Below are positions 46,599 through 58,443 of a stretch of 64,000 nt of DNA, piece by piece (position 1 is the first letter of the stretch; each line of letters opens with the position of its first letter). The stretch is from Gnomoniopsis sp. IMI 355080 (lineage: Eukaryota > Ascomycota > Sordariomycetes > Diaporthales > Gnomoniaceae), in contig JAPEVC010000010.1 of assembly GCA_027946555.1 (NCBI GenBank), positions 1-64,000 on the forward strand, read 5' to 3'. A program made the translations under genes and the position numbers. Below the pieces are notes generated by a model. That model saw nothing but the letters and a program-made list of their open reading frames with translations. It did no database searches and had not been told where the DNA came from.

Positions 46599-48039
46599 AT
46601 GGCTCAGCAAACCACCATGAAGGCCGTCGTCTTTGACGGCCCGCGCAAGGTCTCACTTCAAGACAGGCCGGTTCCCAAGTGTGAGGCCCTCCTCTGACAG
46701 ATTCGCTTCGGATGTTCAATTGACAGGCGGGCTGCACAGTGCAATCTGGCGGGGACATTATCGTGAAGGTGCAAGCGACTGCACTATGCGGAAGTGAGCT
46801 ACATGTCTTCAGGGGTCACCAGCCTTCGGATGCAGGCTTCATAATGGGGCACGAGTTCACGGGCGTGGTAGTGGAGGCGGGCGAGGATGTCAAGACTGTC
46901 AAGCCAGGTGATAAGGTCGTGTCGCCGTTCACGACTTCTTGGTGAGTGCACACGAAGAAATGAGAAGATGAGTGTGTACGGGTTGCTGATATGACGAGGC
47001 TATGCAGTGGACGTTGCTTCTACTGCAAGAACGGGTACTCCTCCCGGTGTGCCGAGAGTCTGCTTTTCGGCTGCCCAAAGCTGTGAGTTGGCATCCTGCC
47101 CATGCGTCCGAGTTCACTACATGAATTCGTTGACTGAATCAACACCAGAGACGGTGGTCAAGCCGAGTATGTCCGTGTGCCGAACGCAGATGGCACAGTG
47201 ATGAAAGCACCGTCCGAGATCCGCGACACGCACCTGATACTCATGGCTGACATCTTTCCCACCGGTTACTTTGGTGCTAAGAACGCCTTCACACGTCTCA
47301 ACCCCGATGAGATTGCCAATGGGGCAGTCGTCGTAGTCGGGTGTGGCCCCGTCGGAATCTGTGCAATCATCGCTGCTTTGGAGTACAAGCCGAAGTACCT
47401 GTTCGCAGTAGACAGCGTCGAAAGCCGGCTGGAGCAAGCGCGGAAGGCTGGCGCGGAGCCGTTGAACTTCGCAAAGGACAAAGACGGGATGTTTGAGCGA
47501 GTCAAGAGCGTGACCGAGGGCAGGGGCGCGGATGCTGTGATTGAGGTCGTAGGACTGAGTCCGGCGCTGAGGACGGCATATGATCTGATCAGACCGTGGG
47601 GTGTTATATCTTCGATTGGCGTGCACAATGCTGAGGTGAGTGCCCCGACCCAGCAGTCAAGACTCGAAAATACGCTGGCTAACGCTTCAACGTCAGATTC
47701 CTTGGGATGGAAACGACGCCTACAAGTGAGTCCCGCCGTCCGTAAATAGAGTATCGCCCTGGCTATCAAGCTGACCTGTCTACAGCAAGAATGTTCGCCT
47801 CCAGATGGGTCGGTGTCCCGTTCGATCACTGTTCCCTGAAGCTCTGACGGTATTGGCTAAGAACCAGGAGAAGCTCAAGTAAGTTATAAGAAGTCTTTGG
47901 CCAAGCTTTGCTGCTTCGTTTGAGGTAGGCTAACAGTCGCAGTTTCATGTTCGACAAGATCATGCCCTTGTCCGAGGCAGTCGAAGGCTACGAGCTCTTT
48001 GACAACATGAAGGTGCACAAGGTCGTCTTCAAGCCTTGA
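46599..48039 (+). CDS. Zinc-dependent alcohol dehydrogenase (MDR family)
   Basis: This is a medium-chain zinc dehydrogenase resembling glutathione-independent formaldehyde or threonine dehydrogenase-type enzymes. Seven exons: 46599-46680, 46740-46941, 47008-47082, 47149-47635, 47697-47725, 47786-47878 and 47943-48039. All six introns are 59-66 nt with mostly GTGAGT donors, and the product is 354 aa. The catalytic zinc ligands are C44 in ALCGSELH and H65/E66 in MGHEFTG. The structural zinc set is C95, C98, C101 and C109 (CGRCFYCKNGYSSRC). The GGQAEY segment precedes the Rossmann fold VVVGCGPVGICAI, and the cofactor acidic residue is in LFAVDSVESRL. Both zinc sites are complete, so the enzyme should be active. 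A 29-nt exon 5 makes it easy to mis-annotate. It is convergent with sen15, 102 bases away. The substrate cannot be read from the sequence. Confidence 0.9.
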
Positions 48040-48141
48040 TGGCGGAAACACACAAGCCATGATTCGGCTCAAGATGCACAGATAGCGCATGTAGGCGAGT
48101 CAATACTAGTTGGGGACGTCTCTGAGTGCGCCGGGCAATCA

Positions 48142-48621
48142 TCAATTTTGCCTGGGTTTGACGATTCCGTTATGCATCATGTAGTAGACAATAGTTGAAT
48201 CGTCGTGAACCACAGCCATCAGCGCCCGTTTTCCGCGCTTCATGCCCCTCCATTTTCTCCACTCAGGACAGTCGTCCTTGAGATCTTCCTGTGCTCTGGC
48301 AGCTGGTGGCAGGGCATCGATAGAGTCGAAAACGGCTGCAAAGGCCTTCAAACTCATCTTCTCGGACAGGTGGACGGGCAGGACCCATTCATATTCGGGC
48401 TCCTGCACAATTGAATGGCCAAGCGACTTCTCTGCCTTGATGATTGCAATTTGTTCATCCGGATGCACATACATGCGCCTGGGTGGGAGCCCCGAGATGA
48501 GAGGTCTCGGTAGTGAGGACTCATTGTGCAGCGAAATGTGCGTCCAGTCTTGTTGACCATCGAGGTTGTTGAGGACGAGCTTCGCCAAACCCTCGAGGTG
48601 GGTCGTTATTGTTGACGCCAT
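48142..48621 (-). CDS. sen15: tRNA-splicing endonuclease subunit Sen15
   Basis: Sen15 is a non-catalytic structural subunit of the heterotetrameric tRNA-splicing endonuclease (Sen2-Sen34-Sen54-Sen15), which removes introns from pre-tRNA. The gene is a single exon of 159 aa. Recognised blocks are VLNNLDGQQDWTHISLH, then LPRPLISGLPPRRMYVHPDE and the C-terminal beta strands ALMAVVHDDSTIVYYMMHNG. These match the fungal Sen15 domain. The open frame continues upstream to 48783, but the ATG at 48621 directly precedes conserved sequence and gives the usual size. Its 3' end faces the alcohol dehydrogenase. Confidence 0.82.
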   Translation of the reverse strand: MASTITTHLEGLAKLVLNNLDGQQDWTHISLHNESSLPRPLISGLPPRRMYVHPDEQIAIIKAEKSLGHSIVQEPEYEWVLPVHLSEKMSLKAFAAVFDSIDALPPAARAQEDLKDDCPEWRKWRGMKRGKRALMAVVHDDSTIVYYMMHNGIVKPRQN

Positions 48622-49455
48622 GCTGTGTCGATGGCATGGAGAGGATTGGATGGTTGTGAGTGCAGTCAGTGGAGTGAGAAGCGATACTGTTCTGTAGGTA
48701 GGTAGATATTGAATTTTGCAGCCACAGACAGGCCTTATGTCAGCGGTGTACAAGGAGACTTCCGTTGGGCCTGCAAGACCCACAAACTATGGGCACGGCA
48801 CATAGCCTGATAGCAAGTGCCAGCCAGTGGTCTAGACCGCGCTGTTCGACCTTCAGGGTTCTACCTGACAAAGTTTCACATGCCAGATTATTTGATGCTA
48901 CTGATCAGGTCTAATGTATGTCCATGCTATTACTTAAAACTGGATGTTTCCCCCATCCAATGCTACCGTGCGTTTGTGAATATGACATCACCTCTTATAT
49001 GCGCACGAAATAACAGTTATTACCTCCTGGCCGAGACTGAATGGCAAAAACAGAAGACGACAGGCCACGCTGGGAATGGGCAGGGCATGCGCCATCATTA
49101 GCGTCAAGAGTACCTAGCGCTACCACCCTCGCCGCCTCGATGTTGCCTTCTGTCGTTGATGCCCGCTGCCCATTGAGTCGGAATCCAGGCCGCTAAGCCA
49201 CAATGCCCAGTACCTCTGAAAACCTTCCCGCCAATCCTGGAAAACATGGCACATACTTTGTCGGCTTTCTCTTATCCTCGCGGTTACCCAGGTAGCTTTA
49301 ATTGAAATTATTCTTGCACGCCGCATTCCCAATTAGCCATCTTCTTGGACGAGAATTTCTCAAACAAATCGACGCAGGCATCACTTACGCGTGCTGCACT
49401 ACTGAATTGATACATCCCCAACTCCCAAAGCGAACCCGGTTCGCCCGTCGTGGTC
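48622..49455. other. Divergent promoter region of sen15 and the DUF2985 gene
   Basis: About 830 bases without a gene. A GTAGGTAGGTAG run lies at about 48693-48705. Confidence 0.55.
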
Positions 49456-50787
49456 ATGTCCGACCCGGCCAGCAAGCCCACCACAGCAACACCAGCAACA
49501 CCAGCAACGCCAGACTCCGACAACGCAGGACCCAGGCGCCCGTCTATTGCGTCCAGAATCTCCCTCAAGGCCCGTAGCATGTCCCAGAACTTTGAAGAGT
49601 CCAACCCGCCCGCTGGATTCATGGCAGCCGCCAGCCAATTCGCCTCTTCTGCTGTTGTTGGCGATGTCACGCGGAGGAACAGTGGGACCAGCGGCGCTAA
49701 TGGCCTGGGACAACAGCATACTCCGACGCTATCCGGCCAATTGAAGGAAAAGGACGAGGAGACGGGAGTGCAAGTAACGACAGATAAGGGGGACACGAAC
49801 GCAGCTGTCGCTTCAACATCTACCGAGGTCACCGCCGCCGCGCCTACCAAAGGGCTCAGCCATGACACAACCGATGATACGGAGCCATACTACAATGGTT
49901 ATCACTTCCCTCCCAGTTATCCAAAAGGGGAGGCTTTCAAGCACGGGCTGATGTCATTTCTGCGGTACTCCATCACGCCTGTTGGTTTCTTTGTGGTCCT
50001 CTACGGACTCAACGTCGTCGCGTGGGGAGGTATGCTGTTCTTGCTACTCTGCAACGCTTCTCCAGCCATGTGCTATCCGACCTGCAACGATATAAACTCC
50101 CCTCGTCGAGTCTGGATAGAGTACGATTCGCAGGTCCTGACCGCATTGTTCAGTTTGACCGCTTTCGGGCCTGCTCCGTGGCGATTTCGAGATTTATACT
50201 ATCTATTAAAGTACCGTCTGGGACATAAGGAAGATGCTCTTCGCCGGCTTGCTGGTATCCATCGCGACTGGTTTCGACTACCTGGGTCAACAGCACTGCC
50301 GGTGGATGTTGGCCCCGAGAACGTAGAGGCTCATGTAGGCCAGGGAGAGATACCAGTATCCACCGTTCCCGACCCAGTACAGAAAATATCCGATGCGCCC
50401 CTGACCGGCGAGCGAGCACCGCCGACCAAAGTTTGGAAGATGGATTTTGTCATTTGGAACATGGTCTGGAACACCCTCTTCCAGTGTGTGCTCTCTGGTG
50501 TAATGTGGGGCATGAATCGAATCACGCGCCCCAGTTGGACGACCGGGCTTTTCGTTTGCCTTGGATGTATCGTTGCAGCCATAGGCGGTCTGACTATGTT
50601 TTTCGAGGGCAAGCGTGTCAAGGCCGTTGAAGGTGTTCCACTCACGGACCGTGATCGCGAGAGGCTGGCCCGGGATCGGCAGGCCGGAATTCCTCACTAC
50701 AACAACATCAAGGACAAGCCAGCCTCGGAATCGAAGAATAAAGTTAAGGCCAAGAAGGATGTTGAGAAAGGCGGTATTAATCAGTAA
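49456..50787 (+). CDS. DUF2985-type integral membrane protein
   Basis: This is a fungal multi-pass membrane protein of unknown function with what looks like a DUF2985 domain. The single exon starts at ATG 49456; a GTG two codons earlier is not needed. It codes 443 aa. Residues 1-150 are Thr/Ala/Ser-rich and probably disordered, with a short TPA repeat at the start. Membrane helices follow at about 175-205 (GFFVVLYGLNVVAWGGMLFL), next to CNASPAMCYPTC. The family-like block RRVWIEYDSQVLTALFSLTA and PAPWRFRDLYYLLKYR comes next. Two more helices occur after residue 330 (MVWNTLFQCVLSGVMWGMNR; TTGLFVCLGCIVAAIGGLTM). The Lys-rich tail is cytoplasmic by the positive-inside rule. The transported substrate, if any, is unknown. 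Confidence 0.75.
   Translation: MSDPASKPTTATPATPATPDSDNAGPRRPSIASRISLKARSMSQNFEESNPPAGFMAAASQFASSAVVGDVTRRNSGTSGANGLGQQHTPTLSGQLKEKDEETGVQVTTDKGDTNAAVASTSTEVTAAAPTKGLSHDTTDDTEPYYNGYHFPPSYPKGEAFKHGLMSFLRYSITPVGFFVVLYGLNVVAWGGMLFLLLCNASPAMCYPTCNDINSPRRVWIEYDSQVLTALFSLTAFGPAPWRFRDLYYLLKYRLGHKEDALRRLAGIHRDWFRLPGSTALPVDVGPENVEAHVGQGEIPVSTVPDPVQKISDAPLTGERAPPTKVWKMDFVIWNMVWNTLFQCVLSGVMWGMNRITRPSWTTGLFVCLGCIVAAIGGLTMFFEGKRVKAVEGVPLTDRDRERLARDRQAGIPHYNNIKDKPASESKNKVKAKKDVEKGGINQ
49483..49510 (+). repeat. Nine-base tandem repeat in the DUF2985 gene
   Basis: About three units of AACACCAGC occur at the 5' end of the coding region and encode the Thr-Pro-Ala repeat of the disordered N-terminus. The unit length keeps the frame. 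Confidence 0.7.
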
Positions 50788-51580
50788 TCAAGCAACGGAT
50801 AATCGGAGTATATTCAGGATGGGAGGAGCTTATACCGATAGTGTGACGACGGGTGCGGAATCCAAGAAATCGCTCAAGAGCGATCGATGAAATGACACCC
50901 AGGGAGCATGACAAACAATTACTTATTTTCAATGAGTACATACTACGGCAGAACCTTGGTGGAGAAGTATATACATAGGGTGCCGCGCCAGGTCAATATC
51001 AAATACAATGCCCAGCCGCTTTTGGTGCGGACCAGTGACCATGCAAGTACCAGGCAGAGGTCGTCGCCTTGCTCTAGTACAGAAAAGCCAAACTAACCTG
51101 ACATTGGCCAGTAAGGTGTGAAATATATTCTTCTGAATGACTTGGAATGAAAAGTAAAGGCGCGTGGTCGAGTCAGCGTGGCCACCAGGCGGAAGCACGA
51201 GGTACGTCTAATTCCGGAACGGGTAAGCCTGTCATCACACCCGACCACCTAGTAGTGCCCGAGGCGGCTCGCATTTAGCCTCCTTGCCTTGTCTCTCTCT
51301 ACAACAAAGACGAGGTCGGCTCACCAGAGCCATACATATTGGGTTCTGAATACAGCGTTACTTTCCTTGTTCTACGAGTTTTAGAGGCCGTACGCATTGT
51401 CGTGTCTCTTCCAACTCTGCGGGAAGTACTTTGGTCTCCAACCCCTGGGCGTCATCAGTGGCCGGTGAACGTCGCAGCCGAGGATCTTCTGCGAGGACGA
51501 GCGATAGCGATCTCATCAACGACACTCTTGTCTTCCTCCTCGTCTTCTCCAGCGCTACAATAGAAGCGCAATTCATCATC
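50788..51580. other. Intergenic region upstream of the SLC35F6-like gene
   Basis: About 790 bases; no gene seen. The open frame of the next gene extends upstream to 51431 without conserved sequence. Confidence 0.5.
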
Positions 51581-52956
51581 ATGGCAAACAAGGCTGCGAT
51601 ACCGTTCCTTGTGGGGATGATGCTCCTCACTGGAGTGTGCAACACGCTCCTCACCAAGTACCAGGTGCGCGCTTCTACGAGTTCCCGACCACAATTGACT
51701 ACGTGCTGACTCTCTGCGTTCCTTGACAGGATAACCAATGCGTCCGCAACTGCGATGACCCCGATCCAAAAAACCACAAGCTCTTCGAGCAACCCGTGAT
51801 CCAGACTGCCCAGATGTTCGTAGGCGAGTCCGGCTGCTGGCTCGTTGTGGCCCTCATGTCCCTGTGGCAGCGCTACATTTCCAAGAACGCTTCCACCACA
51901 GACTACCAACCTGTCTCCACCTCCGACGCCGATGCCGACGGTGACGATCACGCCGACGCACGTAGCATCCGCTCGACGACCGCCCTCAACCCCAATGGCA
52001 ACAAGCACGACCTCTCCGGCGACGAGACTCTCCAAGGCTGGCGCGTGCTCCTCCTCTCGCTGCCTGCCATCTGCGACATCCTGGGCACCACGCTCATGAA
52101 CTGTGGACTGCTGCTTGTCGCCGCCTCGATCTACCAGATGACCCGTGGGGCCCTGGTGCTGTTCGTCGGGCTTTTTAGCGTCGTGTTTTTGAAGCGCAGA
52201 TTACATCTCTTCCAATGGATCTCGCTCGGGGGCGTCGTGCTCGGTGTGGCGGTCGTGGGGCTCGCGGGTGCCATCTGGCCGGATCAGAAGAATGCGGATG
52301 CCAAGATTGCCGAGGTTGGCACGGAGGCGCTGCTGGCTATCGTGGGCGTGTTGATGATTGCGGGCGCGCAGGTGTTTACGGCGACGCAGTTTGTACTGGA
52401 GGAGTGGCTGCTAGAGAGGTCGACCATCGACCCAATCAGGGTGGTCGGCTGGGAGGGGCTGTTTGGATTCACGGTGACACTCTTGGGCATGATTGTGCTG
52501 CACTTTGCGATTGGACGCACCGAGGCCGGCCAGTATGGGCCGTTTGATATGGTGGAGGGCTGGAAACAATGGACAGGCAATCCGAGGGTGCTGGTTTCGA
52601 GCGTGTTGATCATGTTCAGCATTGGGTGAGTGGTGTCCTTTTCTGAATGTCGAGGCTTCCGTGCCACAGTTGACTGACGAAGTTCTAGCGGCTTCAACTT
52701 CTTCGGCCTTTCCGTTACGCGCTCTGTCAGCGCCACCTCCCGGTCGACCATCGACACTTGCCGTACACTCTTCATCTGGATCGTCTCGCTCGGCCTCGGC
52801 TGGGAGACATTCAAGTGGCTTCAGATTGTCGGTTTTGTACTACTGGTTTACTTCACGTTCCTCTTCAACGGCATCGTTTCCCCACCATTTGACTTCCTTA
52901 AGCCCAAGGAGGACGTGGAGGAATTACTGCCCGAGGAGCCCATAGAGCACATTTAA
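51581..52956 (+). CDS. SLC35F6-like drug/metabolite transporter
   Basis: This is a ten-helix membrane protein of the drug/metabolite transporter superfamily, closest in pattern to SLC35F6 (human C2orf18). Human SLC35F6 is lysosomal or mitochondrial and its substrate is not known. Three exons, 51581-51664, 51730-52625 and 52689-52956, with introns of 65 and 63 nt, give 415 aa. The N-terminus (IPFLVGMMLLTGVCNTLLTK, followed by the Cys-containing QDNQC segment) is the first helix. The conserved core reads LPAICDILGTTLMNCGLLLV, ASIYQMTRGALVLFVGLFSV and FLKRRL, with FQWISLGGVVLGVAVVGLAG after it. A hydrophilic Asp/Ser-rich loop (about residues 80-115) is a fungal insertion. The protein ends with an acidic tail (PEEPIEHI). 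The ATG at 51581 starts the first helix directly. Confidence 0.85.
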
Positions 52957-53829
52957 GATCTATGTATAGTAGATGAAAGGGTGACTTACATTGAAGGCGA
53001 ACTCGCGGAGTTTACAGATCGCATTGGATAATGGGCGTTAAGGTCGAGCACTTTTGCATGCAGTGGCCGGAGTTCTCAGAGTGATGGTTTGTGCAGTGGA
53101 TTTCAGCTTGTAATATCGAAATCAATGAGTTCTTGAAAATATCGAGAGGGTTTACATGATGCTGGACTCTACTTTTGCCCTCTGGGCAATCCCTTAGGAG
53201 CGAGTTAGCATGAGCATTAGTGAACGGTTGAGTGTTATTGGATTTGGTATGTACAAGCTTGAGAAAATGATTCGATGTATTTATCCCTAGTGTGTGACCT
53301 CTAATCAAGAAAGCCTCCCACCCCCTCGCGTTGGGTGTTTCCCAGTCCAAACACAAGCTACGTACGTAGTAGTACATACTGTGAGGAATGCAATAAGGGA
53401 CAAACAGCCCTTCAATACTGGGGACCAATCGGGAACCAGTAGGAATCATTCAGTCCCAGCGTTAGCCATTCGCCATCATCCTTACCTACTCCTTCCCAAC
53501 TCTCATGCACTTATAACTCCAAAACCAATGCGAATCCTTTCCAGTATGACTCTCAAATCAATAAGGCTAGTGACTCGTGATGCGCCACCCTCACTCTCCC
53601 CTTGCCCCAATATGACGTTACGGCCCAAATGACCCGTGTCGGCATTCTCAGTCTCTTGTGCGGCCCTCGCAATTTGCCACCACCAGGCTTTGCCCGCCTC
53701 GTTTACCTGATGATGAACCTCCTGGGTCTTGAGTGCGTAGCGCATGCGAATTATATTGTCAAGGTCCACAGATACGGCCGCAAGAGCCTGACACCTGCCT
53801 AATTTGATATCCCGAAACTGACCCGGCAA
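52957..53829. other. Convergent intergenic region
   Basis: About 870 bases between two convergent genes; frames of up to 145 residues have no recognisable features. Both 3' UTRs lie here. Confidence 0.5.
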
Positions 53830-54297
53830 CTAGCTGACGACGGTGAGCAGCTCGGCTTCAAGAATGAACTTGCCCTCCTTGTACTTTTCTGCTGTCTCGT
53901 AGGCCTTGTCATACTTCCAGCCGACCGTCTCGCCGCAGCCTCGACACATAATGTCCCGTACAACGTGGCGCCCCGTAGTCATGTTACGTTCGTTGGGCTC
54001 GGAACAGGCGATGTTGACGACGACGTTGAAGAGGTAGGCCTTACCATGCTGGCCGCGAAAGTTCTGCGAGCGAGCAAGTAATATCACGTCAGCTGGTCTG
54101 TATTGCTTCTAGTGCTAGGGATGTAATAGGAGGTGGTATTCTGGGGAGGGGCGGCATGTGCATGTTTGGGCTGGATGGGCGAGGCAGACGGGACTTACGC
54201 GGGACAGGATCTCATCATGATCAGCAAGATGGGCATGGCACTTGTGGCAACCGTAGATCTTGTTGCCGTCCAAGTAGGTATTGTATTTGAGGCCCAT
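53830..54297 (-). CDS. Yippee-family zinc-binding protein
   Basis: Yippee proteins (human YPEL1-5, yeast Moh1) are small, very conserved zinc-binding proteins. YPEL5 and Moh1 bind the GID/CTLH ubiquitin ligase. Two exons, 54297-54199 and 54063-53830, flank a 135-nt intron (GTAAGT, CAG) and give 110 aa. The zinc ligands are C17/C20 (GCHKCHAH) and C73/C76 (DIMCRGCGE). The family core GQHGKAYLFNVVVN, ERNMTTGRHVVRDI and VGWKYDKAYETAEKYKEGKF is intact, and the protein ends ILEAELLTVVS. The ATG at 54297 gives the common MGLKYNTYL start. The position of the intron directly after LSR and before NFRGQHG agrees with the protein alignment I would expect. Confidence 0.93.
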
Positions 54298-55187
54298 CTT
54301 GGCAAATCTATCGCCCAGTCTTTGTCTGAAGAGAAGGACGTATGCGAGGTAGCCACGTAATGATGGGAGACTCTCGAGCCAGAGTGTTCCAGAGAGCGCA
54401 ATTAGAGGGTGCGGGAGAAGTTCGGGGCTGAGCAGTCAGTGGGATTGAGTTGTCTGTAAGATGGATGCTTATGATTCACAATGATAAGAAGAGCGAGAGT
54501 ATGGATGGGTCACTTGATGGCGATGGTACTCGTCGTCTCCAATCTAGCAGCCCCGGCCTCAACGAGAGGGAGGATTGTAGTTCCAGAGAGACGTGGAGCC
54601 TTCTCAAAGGCATGGATCTGCCGGACTTTGCAAGGCCCGGGAAAGCACTAGAAAGACAGACTCAAGTTCTTCATAAGGCTGATGCCCGTAAGTGTTGATG
54701 AAGTGCTCTCTCATAACCGGATGCGGGTGTTGGAGACGAGGTCGACAGCCAGAGGGGCACTTGACGCCTCGGGGCGTCATCGCTGACAGGCCCCTACAGA
54801 GTGCCTCGGGTATGAGCCGATTGGAGATAAGCAGGGGCCAGGGGCCACTGGATCCTGCTGACTGCTCTGTGCACATGACAATCTGCTGCAACCTCATTGA
54901 CAGGTTACGCTAAGCGGGTATCAGCAACACCTAGTGCATCTTTCTCTAGAAGCAACGACAGCCCTCGATGCAAGATGAAGTTTCTCAGGTCCCATGCCAT
55001 GAGCCAAAACTGCGACACCTACTGATGCAAGGGTTCCTGGCGGGTTGACTACAATGGGTCTTCCAACTTTAGTATTGCCCGTGGAAAGCCAATCATGAAA
55101 GTTCTCCAAAGTGCCTCAGCGAAATTGACTTGGAGAGAGGTCTCCCTCAATCACACGACAAACACAATAGTATGAAGTGGATTCACA
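54298..55187. other. Divergent promoter region
   Basis: About 890 bases between the divergent Yippee and metallophosphoesterase genes. No gene or recognised site was seen. Confidence 0.5.
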
Positions 55188-56429
55188 ATGGCAAGAAGCA
55201 TCTACTGCCGGAGCCAATGCTTTGTCATGGTAATCACGGCCTCTGCTTTTCTTGTCTCATTCACCATAATTACTGTCCTCCTTTTGCTGAACCAACTTGA
55301 CGATACACCTGTACTGTCTTACACCCCTGAAACACCATTTGACAAACACCCAATGCTGGAATTCAACAAGTCCAAGATATTCACCTTGGCTATCTTCTCA
55401 GACCTTCACTATGGAGAAGAGGAACATGGATGGGGTATTGATCAGGACATCAAGTCGACGAGGGTCATGAACTCAGTGCTCGACTCAGAACACTCAATCG
55501 ACCTGGTAGTGCTGAACGGAGACCTCATAACGGGCGAGAATACGTTTCGGGAAAACTCTTCGGAATATTTGGACCAGATCGTCGCCCCTTTGGTGCATCG
55601 GAGCATACCTTGGGCATCGACCTACGGTAACCATGATTCCAAATTCAATCTTTCGCGCGAGTCCCTTTACCAGGCAGAGAAACGATACCCCTTGTCCTAC
55701 ACACGGAAGATGAATGCAAGCTTGCCTGGTATAACGAACTACTATCTGTTGATACGGGCCCCTGATGGCCTCCCGGCCGCTATTCTGTGGTTCTTCGATT
55801 CTCGGGGTGGTGCATCCTATCAACGAGATCCGTCAAATCAGGATGACATCCCCAACTGGGTAGCAGATGAGACTGCAGCATGGTACAAGGCAAGCAGAAC
55901 TCGTTTGCAATCTCAATATGGACTACTACCCAGTATCGCCTTTGTTCATATCCCTCCACACCCCTTTTTGGCGGCTCAGGAGGCAGGCTTAGATCCTGGG
56001 CGTTTCCCGGGCATCAACGACGATGTGCCACTGGCTATCCAAGGAGAGGGCCACAATGACGATGCTTTTGTCGAGGCCCTTCTCGAGGACAATCTCCTGA
56101 ACAGCATTCATGTTGGACATGACCACGGCGATTCTTGGTGTGCTACTTGGCCCAAGCCAAGCCTATCTGGCAGAGGCTCAGGCCACTTACTTGACGATAG
56201 GGCGGGTCCCATTTTGTGCTTCTCAAGGCACACCGGCTATGGAGGCTACGGGACATGGGACCGTGGCGCTCGGATTGTGCAGCTGTCGTTGCAATATATG
56301 GAGGACGCCGGTGCCTCCAATGGCTTAGGCAAGATGCACGTTGGGACCTGGGTCAGGATGGAGAACCGCGAGGTCATCACTCGCGTGACGCTGAATGAAA
56401 CTTACGGTAGTGATATTTATTACGATTGA
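55188..56429 (+). CDS. Membrane-anchored calcineurin-like metallophosphoesterase
   Basis: This single-exon gene codes a 413-aa phosphoesterase of the calcineurin-like (Metallophos) superfamily, resembling the fungal Dcr2-type branch. Residues of about 12-35 form a signal anchor (FVMVITASAFLVSFTIITVL), so the enzyme should face the secretory lumen or cell exterior. Potential N-glycosylation sites (NKS, NSS, NLS, NAS, NET) fit this. The dinuclear metal motifs are all present: SDLHYG (D72, H74), NGD (G111-D112), GNHD (147-150), H254 in FVHIPPHPF and GHDH (310-313). The ending GGYGTWDRGARIVQL is also typical. The enzyme should be active. Its substrate is not predictable; related fungal proteins act on phosphoproteins or small phosphoesters. 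Confidence 0.88.
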   Translation: MARSIYCRSQCFVMVITASAFLVSFTIITVLLLLNQLDDTPVLSYTPETPFDKHPMLEFNKSKIFTLAIFSDLHYGEEEHGWGIDQDIKSTRVMNSVLDSEHSIDLVVLNGDLITGENTFRENSSEYLDQIVAPLVHRSIPWASTYGNHDSKFNLSRESLYQAEKRYPLSYTRKMNASLPGITNYYLLIRAPDGLPAAILWFFDSRGGASYQRDPSNQDDIPNWVADETAAWYKASRTRLQSQYGLLPSIAFVHIPPHPFLAAQEAGLDPGRFPGINDDVPLAIQGEGHNDDAFVEALLEDNLLNSIHVGHDHGDSWCATWPKPSLSGRGSGHLLDDRAGPILCFSRHTGYGGYGTWDRGARIVQLSLQYMEDAGASNGLGKMHVGTWVRMENREVITRVTLNETYGSDIYYD

Positions 56430-57236
56430 AAGCCTTAAAGTTAAATCTGGTGACATGGTTTCGTGGATGCAGCACGACTTGTATTGGGTTCCAAGGTTTA
56501 CACAATCCGAGTCGCAGGCGGACATCGTTCAATCGTCGTACATTGTATAGCAATGCGCACCACCCACAGGACCTGAAAAGTCAAGTGGCTTGCAAGTAAG
56601 TATAATACCGATGGCCATGAATCGACCTGGAGGTTTGAAATTAGAGCATAATTTGAGCCATTTCTGAAGTGGAGGTTCTTGGGCTGACCAGAGTGTGTCG
56701 AGGCAGGTAGCATGAAGGATGGGCACGAGGACGCTATCAGTGGAGAGACCTTCGACAGTGCCGCCTTGTTGGCCAAAATGGCGACTGTACGGTACCTTCA
56801 TCAATGATGCATTTCTCAAAGGTTCACTTCGTGGTGAGGGGTGAGCAGGCAGACATTCACTCGAGCCAGAGACCTGGTCAGATTGTTACGCAAGAGTTCG
56901 AAGCGCTTCACAGCCGAAAGAGAATCACATACTTATACCCTCAGGGTGTACTCCGCTTCGGGGGCAATACAATTGCAGCAAATGAAGCACAGGCTTACCT
57001 TGCAATCCATTTTCAGCAGCCTGCCTAGGTAGTGCGAGGTAACAGCTCAAGGTGGTACAGTAATGTTTACAACAGCGCTGGAGCCCAGCCCTAGAGGCAA
57101 ATCGCATTTTCAACTAGATCCATGGATCCGAACTAATACTTTGCAGTGCCTACTTCATAGACATCCTGAACTGAAAACAGAGAGCATGATTAGTATTCTT
57201 GTGTTAGAACTTTGATATCGGATTACTACTGTATGG

Positions 57237-57278
57237 CTACCTAAATACCTGGGTACCTACGTAGGCAGATAGGTAAGT
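57237..57278. repeat. Cluster of TACCTAGGTA-related half-sites
   Basis: Five half-sites follow one another in 42 bases (CTACCTAAATACCTGGGTAC, then CTACGTAGGCAGATAGGTAA). This is one of the densest copies in the window. Confidence 0.55.
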
Positions 57279-58427
57279 ATGGGAAGGGAAATAGTCTTTC
57301 TACATAATGCTGACGTATTCGCATATAATCGTCCCGTTCAATGGCCTAGGTCTCACTAAAACCGTATAGATTGCAGGTGATCGCTTCGGCACAGGCAATC
57401 AAGCTACTTTGTGGTTCCATTCAGATGGATAACGGCCAGGGTATAGATTATCACGCACTTGCGCGTGCTTCCACCGTGAACGATAGTCGTACGGACCTGG
57501 CCGTGGAGGTACCCAGGTAAGAGCCAGATACGGAAATGATGATCTGGACGCTCAGGTGTGCAGACCAAATTACATACCGGAAAGTCAGCCACAATAGGGG
57601 TCCAAAAGATAAGAGGATTCCCTCGCCCAAAGATCTGTCAATACTAATCTCAAAGGGCAGTCGGTATGGCCCACTCGACTGCCTCTCTTTTGCCGTTGCT
57701 GGCACTTCAGGTTGTCCCGGGGTTGAGTTGAAAATTTATGAATGTGAATGTCTATAGAGGACCTCGTCAAGATTTGATGACCACTATGGAAGCACATGGA
57801 AAACAAAAACTATGTGGTCTTGATTCTACTTGGATTTCGTTGAAGCTGTTTATGAAGTTTTGCAAAAGTTGTGTCTTCTGCCTTCGCCTAGGTAGACTTG
57901 ACATGGAAGTTTGTAATAGTGGATACAGTCCGCGTTATGGAGTAGGTACCTAAGTACCCCATAGATTCCACCGTATACCCCAAGTTATGTGGAACACCAA
58001 GCAGAATGGAGCCTGCTTAAGTGGCACTGTGGGACTAGACCTCAGCTGGCTCTTGATACATTTGCTGGTCCGAGGGTGCTCTAACATCGGTCATAATATT
58101 ATATATAGGAAGCCGTCTACTATGGTACTTGAACAGTCTGTTTACGTCGCAATTTTGGATATACCACTAGGCAAAGTCCTATTTTACGAGAATAGCACAG
58201 AAGTATAGGGACGAAACTACACGGCTTTGAGAGAATCTCAGTGATCTGCAAACACCTGGTTCACATGAAGGATCTAGTCTGCGGGTTTTATCATATTTAA
58301 TGGATGATAGTGTTGGCATATTTGTATTCACATAATTATCCCTTCAACTTCAAATTTTTGCATTGCTGGAATGTCACGTCTGTGTAAGAGACTACCATCT
58401 CCACCTGAGCGAACCATGTTAGGACTC

Positions 58428-58443
58428 TACCTACCTAGGTAGG
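58428..58443. repeat. TACCTAGGTA palindrome
   Basis: CTACCTACCTAGGTAG contains the perfect ten-base palindrome TACCTAGGTA and lies in non-coding DNA. Confidence 0.65.
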